Below are positions 62,596-64,000 of a stretch of DNA of 64,000 nucleotides, one piece after another. Below the pieces are notes generated by a model. The model had not been told where the DNA came from. It saw only the letters and a list, made by a program, of their open reading frames with translations, and searched no databases. The stretch covers positions 62,001 to 126,000 of the forward strand of contig DIZA01000006.1 in assembly GCA_002429245.1 (NCBI GenBank), in the 5' to 3' direction. The translations under genes and the position numbers were made by a program. Each line of letters begins with the position of its first letter. Position 1 is the first letter of the stretch. This stretch comes from Candidatus Saccharibacteria bacterium UBA6040 (GTDB lineage Bacteria; Patescibacteriota; Saccharimonadia; Saccharimonadales; Saccharimonadaceae).

Positions 62596-62623
62596 TTGAC
62601 ATACATTTCATACTTGGTATACT
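62596..62623 (+). promoter_or_regulatory. Promoter of the AbrB-like regulator and efflux pump
   Basis: TTGACA (62596-62601), 16-nt spacer, TATACT (62618-62623), then 6 nt to the ATG at 62630, giving a leaderless message. Confidence 0.8.
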
Positions 62624-62627
62624 TTGT
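62601..62627 (+). repeat. Three 9-bp tandem repeats across the core promoter (possible operator)
   Basis: ATACATTTC, ATACTTGGT and ATACTTTGT follow each other without a gap, and a fourth partial unit (ATA) begins at the start codon. They fill the space between the -35 box and the ATG, where a bound regulator would block RNA polymerase. The AbrB-like protein encoded directly downstream is the natural candidate. Confidence 0.5.
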
Positions 62628-62629
62628 AT

Positions 62630-62866
62630 ATGCACGATAAGAAACTATTCGGAACAGCAACAGTAGGAACGAAGGGTCAGGTGGTTATTCCAGCTGAAGC
62701 TCGTGAAGCTTTTGATATTAAGTCCGGAGATCGTTTGTATGTCGTCGGGTCTGGAAAAATGGGGTGGATTGGCTTTTTGAAAGAAGACCAACTTCGCGCA
62801 ATGGTGGAACATCTGACCGACAATATTGAACAATACCGTTCAGTTATCGATAACATAGACAAATAG
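62630..62866 (+). CDS. AbrB/MazE/SpoVT-family DNA-binding protein
   Basis: About 78 aa starting at 62630 (MHDKKLFG), 6 nt after the -10 box; an in-frame TTG at 62624 directly abuts the -10 box. The swapped-hairpin domain is clear: GTATVGTKGQVVIPAEAREA then FDIKSGDRLYVVGSG. The C-terminal ~30 residues are helical and may dimerise. No toxin gene adjoins, so an autoregulator controlling the following DHA2 transporter is more likely than a MazE antitoxin. Confidence 0.85.
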   Translation: MHDKKLFGTATVGTKGQVVIPAEAREAFDIKSGDRLYVVGSGKMGWIGFLKEDQLRAMVEHLTDNIEQYRSVIDNIDK

Positions 62867-62885
62867 TAAGTAATTAAGGAAACGT

Positions 62886-64000
62886 ATGCATCATCACTTA
62901 ACGCTCCGTAGCAAGATTATTATCATGCTTTCCGTCATGGCCAGCTTGTTCTTAGTAGCACTCGACCAGACAATTATTTCAACCGCTCTCGGTAAGATCG
63001 TCGAAGAGTTTAACGCCTACGATTCGCTTAGTTGGATCGTGACGGCGTATCTATTAACGACAACAATCACCGTGCCGATTGCGGGTAAGCTTTCTGATAT
63101 CTTTGGACGTCGAAATGTTCTCCTTGTCGGTGTCGGTATTTTTGTACTTGGTTCACTCCTTGGTGGTATGAGTCCAAATGTTGTCGATCTTGTCCTTTGG
63201 CGCGCCTTCCAGGGCATCGGTGCTGGTATTATTACTGCCAATGCTTTTACTATTGTCGGTGACTTGTTTGCCGCACGTGAGAGAGGACGGTGGCAGGGAC
63301 TCATTGGTGCCGTATTCGGTCTGAGCTCCGTCATTGGTCCACTGCTTGGTGGTTTCCTGACTGATAACCAACATATCCTTGGTCTTGTGACGAACTGGCG
63401 TTGGACATTCTTCATCAACGTGCCTATCGGTATTGCTGCATTTGCACTGATTGCCATCTTTGCGCCACGACATGCGAAGGTAAACAAAGTAAGAATTGAC
63501 TTCGCTGGTGCTGGGCTACTTGCAGTGTTCCTTGGTGTATTGATTCTCGCGGTTGATAATACACAGCAAATCTTTGCAGGACTTATGGATGCAACAGGTA
63601 TCTCACTGTTAACACTTCGTCTCATCATGTATGCCGTTGTTGCCGCGGCCGGTGTTGGCTTTGTCCTTCTCGAGCGTAAGGTAAAAGAACCTATCCTTCC
63701 TATGTCATTTTTCAAGAAAAAGAACTTCGTTCTCTTGATCGCCGCTGCTGGCTTGTTTGGTGCAGCATTCATGGGATCAATCCTGTACCTGACACAGTTT
63801 AACCAACAGGTATTCGGCGCGACACCAACACAGTCTGGGTTGATGCTTCTTCCACTTATTGGTGGACTGATGATTACCAGTATTGCTTCTGGTCAGGTTA
63901 TCTCACGCATTGGACGCTACAAGATCTTCATGCAAATTGGTTTCGTTATGGCAACAATTGGTATGATTGCACTGACAACCTTGAATCCTGATTCACCGTA
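62886..64000 (+). CDS. DHA2-family MFS multidrug efflux transporter (partial)
   Basis: 371 codons are present; the gene runs off the right edge. The start (MHHHLTLRSK) has AAGGA 5 nt upstream. The sequence shows the DHA2 (EmrB/QacA, 14-TM) opening: SLFLVALDQTIISTALGKIV with the helix-1 Asp, SWIVTAYLLTTTITVPIAGK, LSDIFGRRNVL (MFS loop motif), WRAFQGIGAGIITANAF, and motif C-like GLSSVIGPLLGGFLTDN, then WRWTFFINVPIG. It is expected to export drugs or cationic compounds using the proton gradient. It lies 19 nt after the AbrB-like gene. Confidence 0.93.
   Translation, partial: MHHHLTLRSKIIIMLSVMASLFLVALDQTIISTALGKIVEEFNAYDSLSWIVTAYLLTTTITVPIAGKLSDIFGRRNVLLVGVGIFVLGSLLGGMSPNVVDLVLWRAFQGIGAGIITANAFTIVGDLFAARERGRWQGLIGAVFGLSSVIGPLLGGFLTDNQHILGLVTNWRWTFFINVPIGIAAFALIAIFAPRHAKVNKVRIDFAGAGLLAVFLGVLILAVDNTQQIFAGLMDATGISLLTLRLIMYAVVAAAGVGFVLLERKVKEPILPMSFFKKKNFVLLIAAAGLFGAAFMGSILYLTQFNQQVFGATPTQSGLMLLPLIGGLMITSIASGQVISRIGRYKIFMQIGFVMATIGMIALTTLNPDSP

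Noticed and set aside
62630..62866. MazE-type antitoxin of a toxin-antitoxin pair
   Set aside because: No toxin gene is adjacent. The next gene is a full-size efflux transporter, so a regulator is more likely.
63017..63772. Long reading frame (251 codons) on the minus strand
   Set aside because: It lies wholly inside the DHA2 transporter gene in antisense. Its low-complexity Pro/Arg/Ser composition is typical of a shadow frame, and it has no promoter or ribosome-binding site.
1..64000. UGA recoding (code 25), as in Gracilibacteria/Absconditabacteria
   Set aside because: TGA is used as a genuine stop at 52774-52776, and the enzymes examined have no in-frame TGA at conserved Gly positions.

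Overview
The window looks like a chromosomal segment of a Patescibacteria/CPR bacterium, most likely Candidatus Saccharibacteria (TM7). The reasons are inferential. Genes are dense, with many 1-20 nt overlaps. The envelope is Gram-positive-like (LPxTG protein with a sortase, no outer-membrane genes). Several protein types are shared with Actinobacteria (RmlC-RmlD fusion, DUF5648 repeats). Many genes start 6-9 nt after a TATAAT-like -10 box, so their mRNAs should be leaderless. TGA is used as a stop, which argues against Gracilibacteria/Absconditabacteria. No CRISPR array, IS element, phage or rRNA was seen, and the only RNA gene is a tRNA-Asn(GTT). No stretch longer than about 190 bases lacks a gene.

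Layout. (1) 1-29.4 kb is a surface-polysaccharide locus: GtrA/GtrB-type proteins, many GT2 and GT4 glycosyltransferases, a Wzm/Wzt-type ABC exporter, dTDP-rhamnose genes (rmlA, rmlB, fused rmlC-rmlD), an O-acyltransferase, a PMM-type phosphatase/mutase, a nucleotidyltransferase, a WbaP-type initiating transferase and a Wzy-type polymerase. Embedded in it are succinyl-CoA ligase (sucCD), a two-gene ATP-citrate lyase whose second gene carries a one-base frameshift, and a secreted lysozyme-like protein with nine DUF5648 repeats. (2) 29.4-38.4 kb holds a LexA-like DNA-binding protein, tRNA-Asn, small membrane proteins, a GtrB gene followed by an unusual GtrA/membrane/PIG-L fusion, and a DUF3494 ice-binding-like protein with an LPNTG anchor next to a sortase. 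(3) 41.6-47.9 kb is an F1-ATPase operon with b-like, delta, alpha, gamma, beta and epsilon genes. It lacks atpB (a) and a usable atpE (c). Its first gene encodes a secreted-domain protein ending in a c-like hairpin without the ion-binding carboxylate, and its b-like protein has no membrane segment. (4) 49-57.3 kb is a cluster of paralogous secreted proteins alternating with membrane-anchored DUF916-like proteins, resembling the WxL/WxL-interacting-protein systems of Firmicutes. (5) 57.4-64 kb carries an FMN-binding lipoprotein-like gene with an NqrB/RnfD-FNR fusion, an NRAMP-related transporter with altered metal-site motifs, a luciferase-like oxidoreductase with an F420-reductase-like partner, and an AbrB-type regulator ahead of a DHA2 efflux pump that runs off the end.

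Most of the window serves the cell surface: making and exporting glycan, anchoring proteins and building protein layers. The strongest candidate for an undescribed system is the F1-like ATPase operon, followed by the WxL/DUF916-like surface cluster. All family assignments come from reading motifs by eye; no database search was run.
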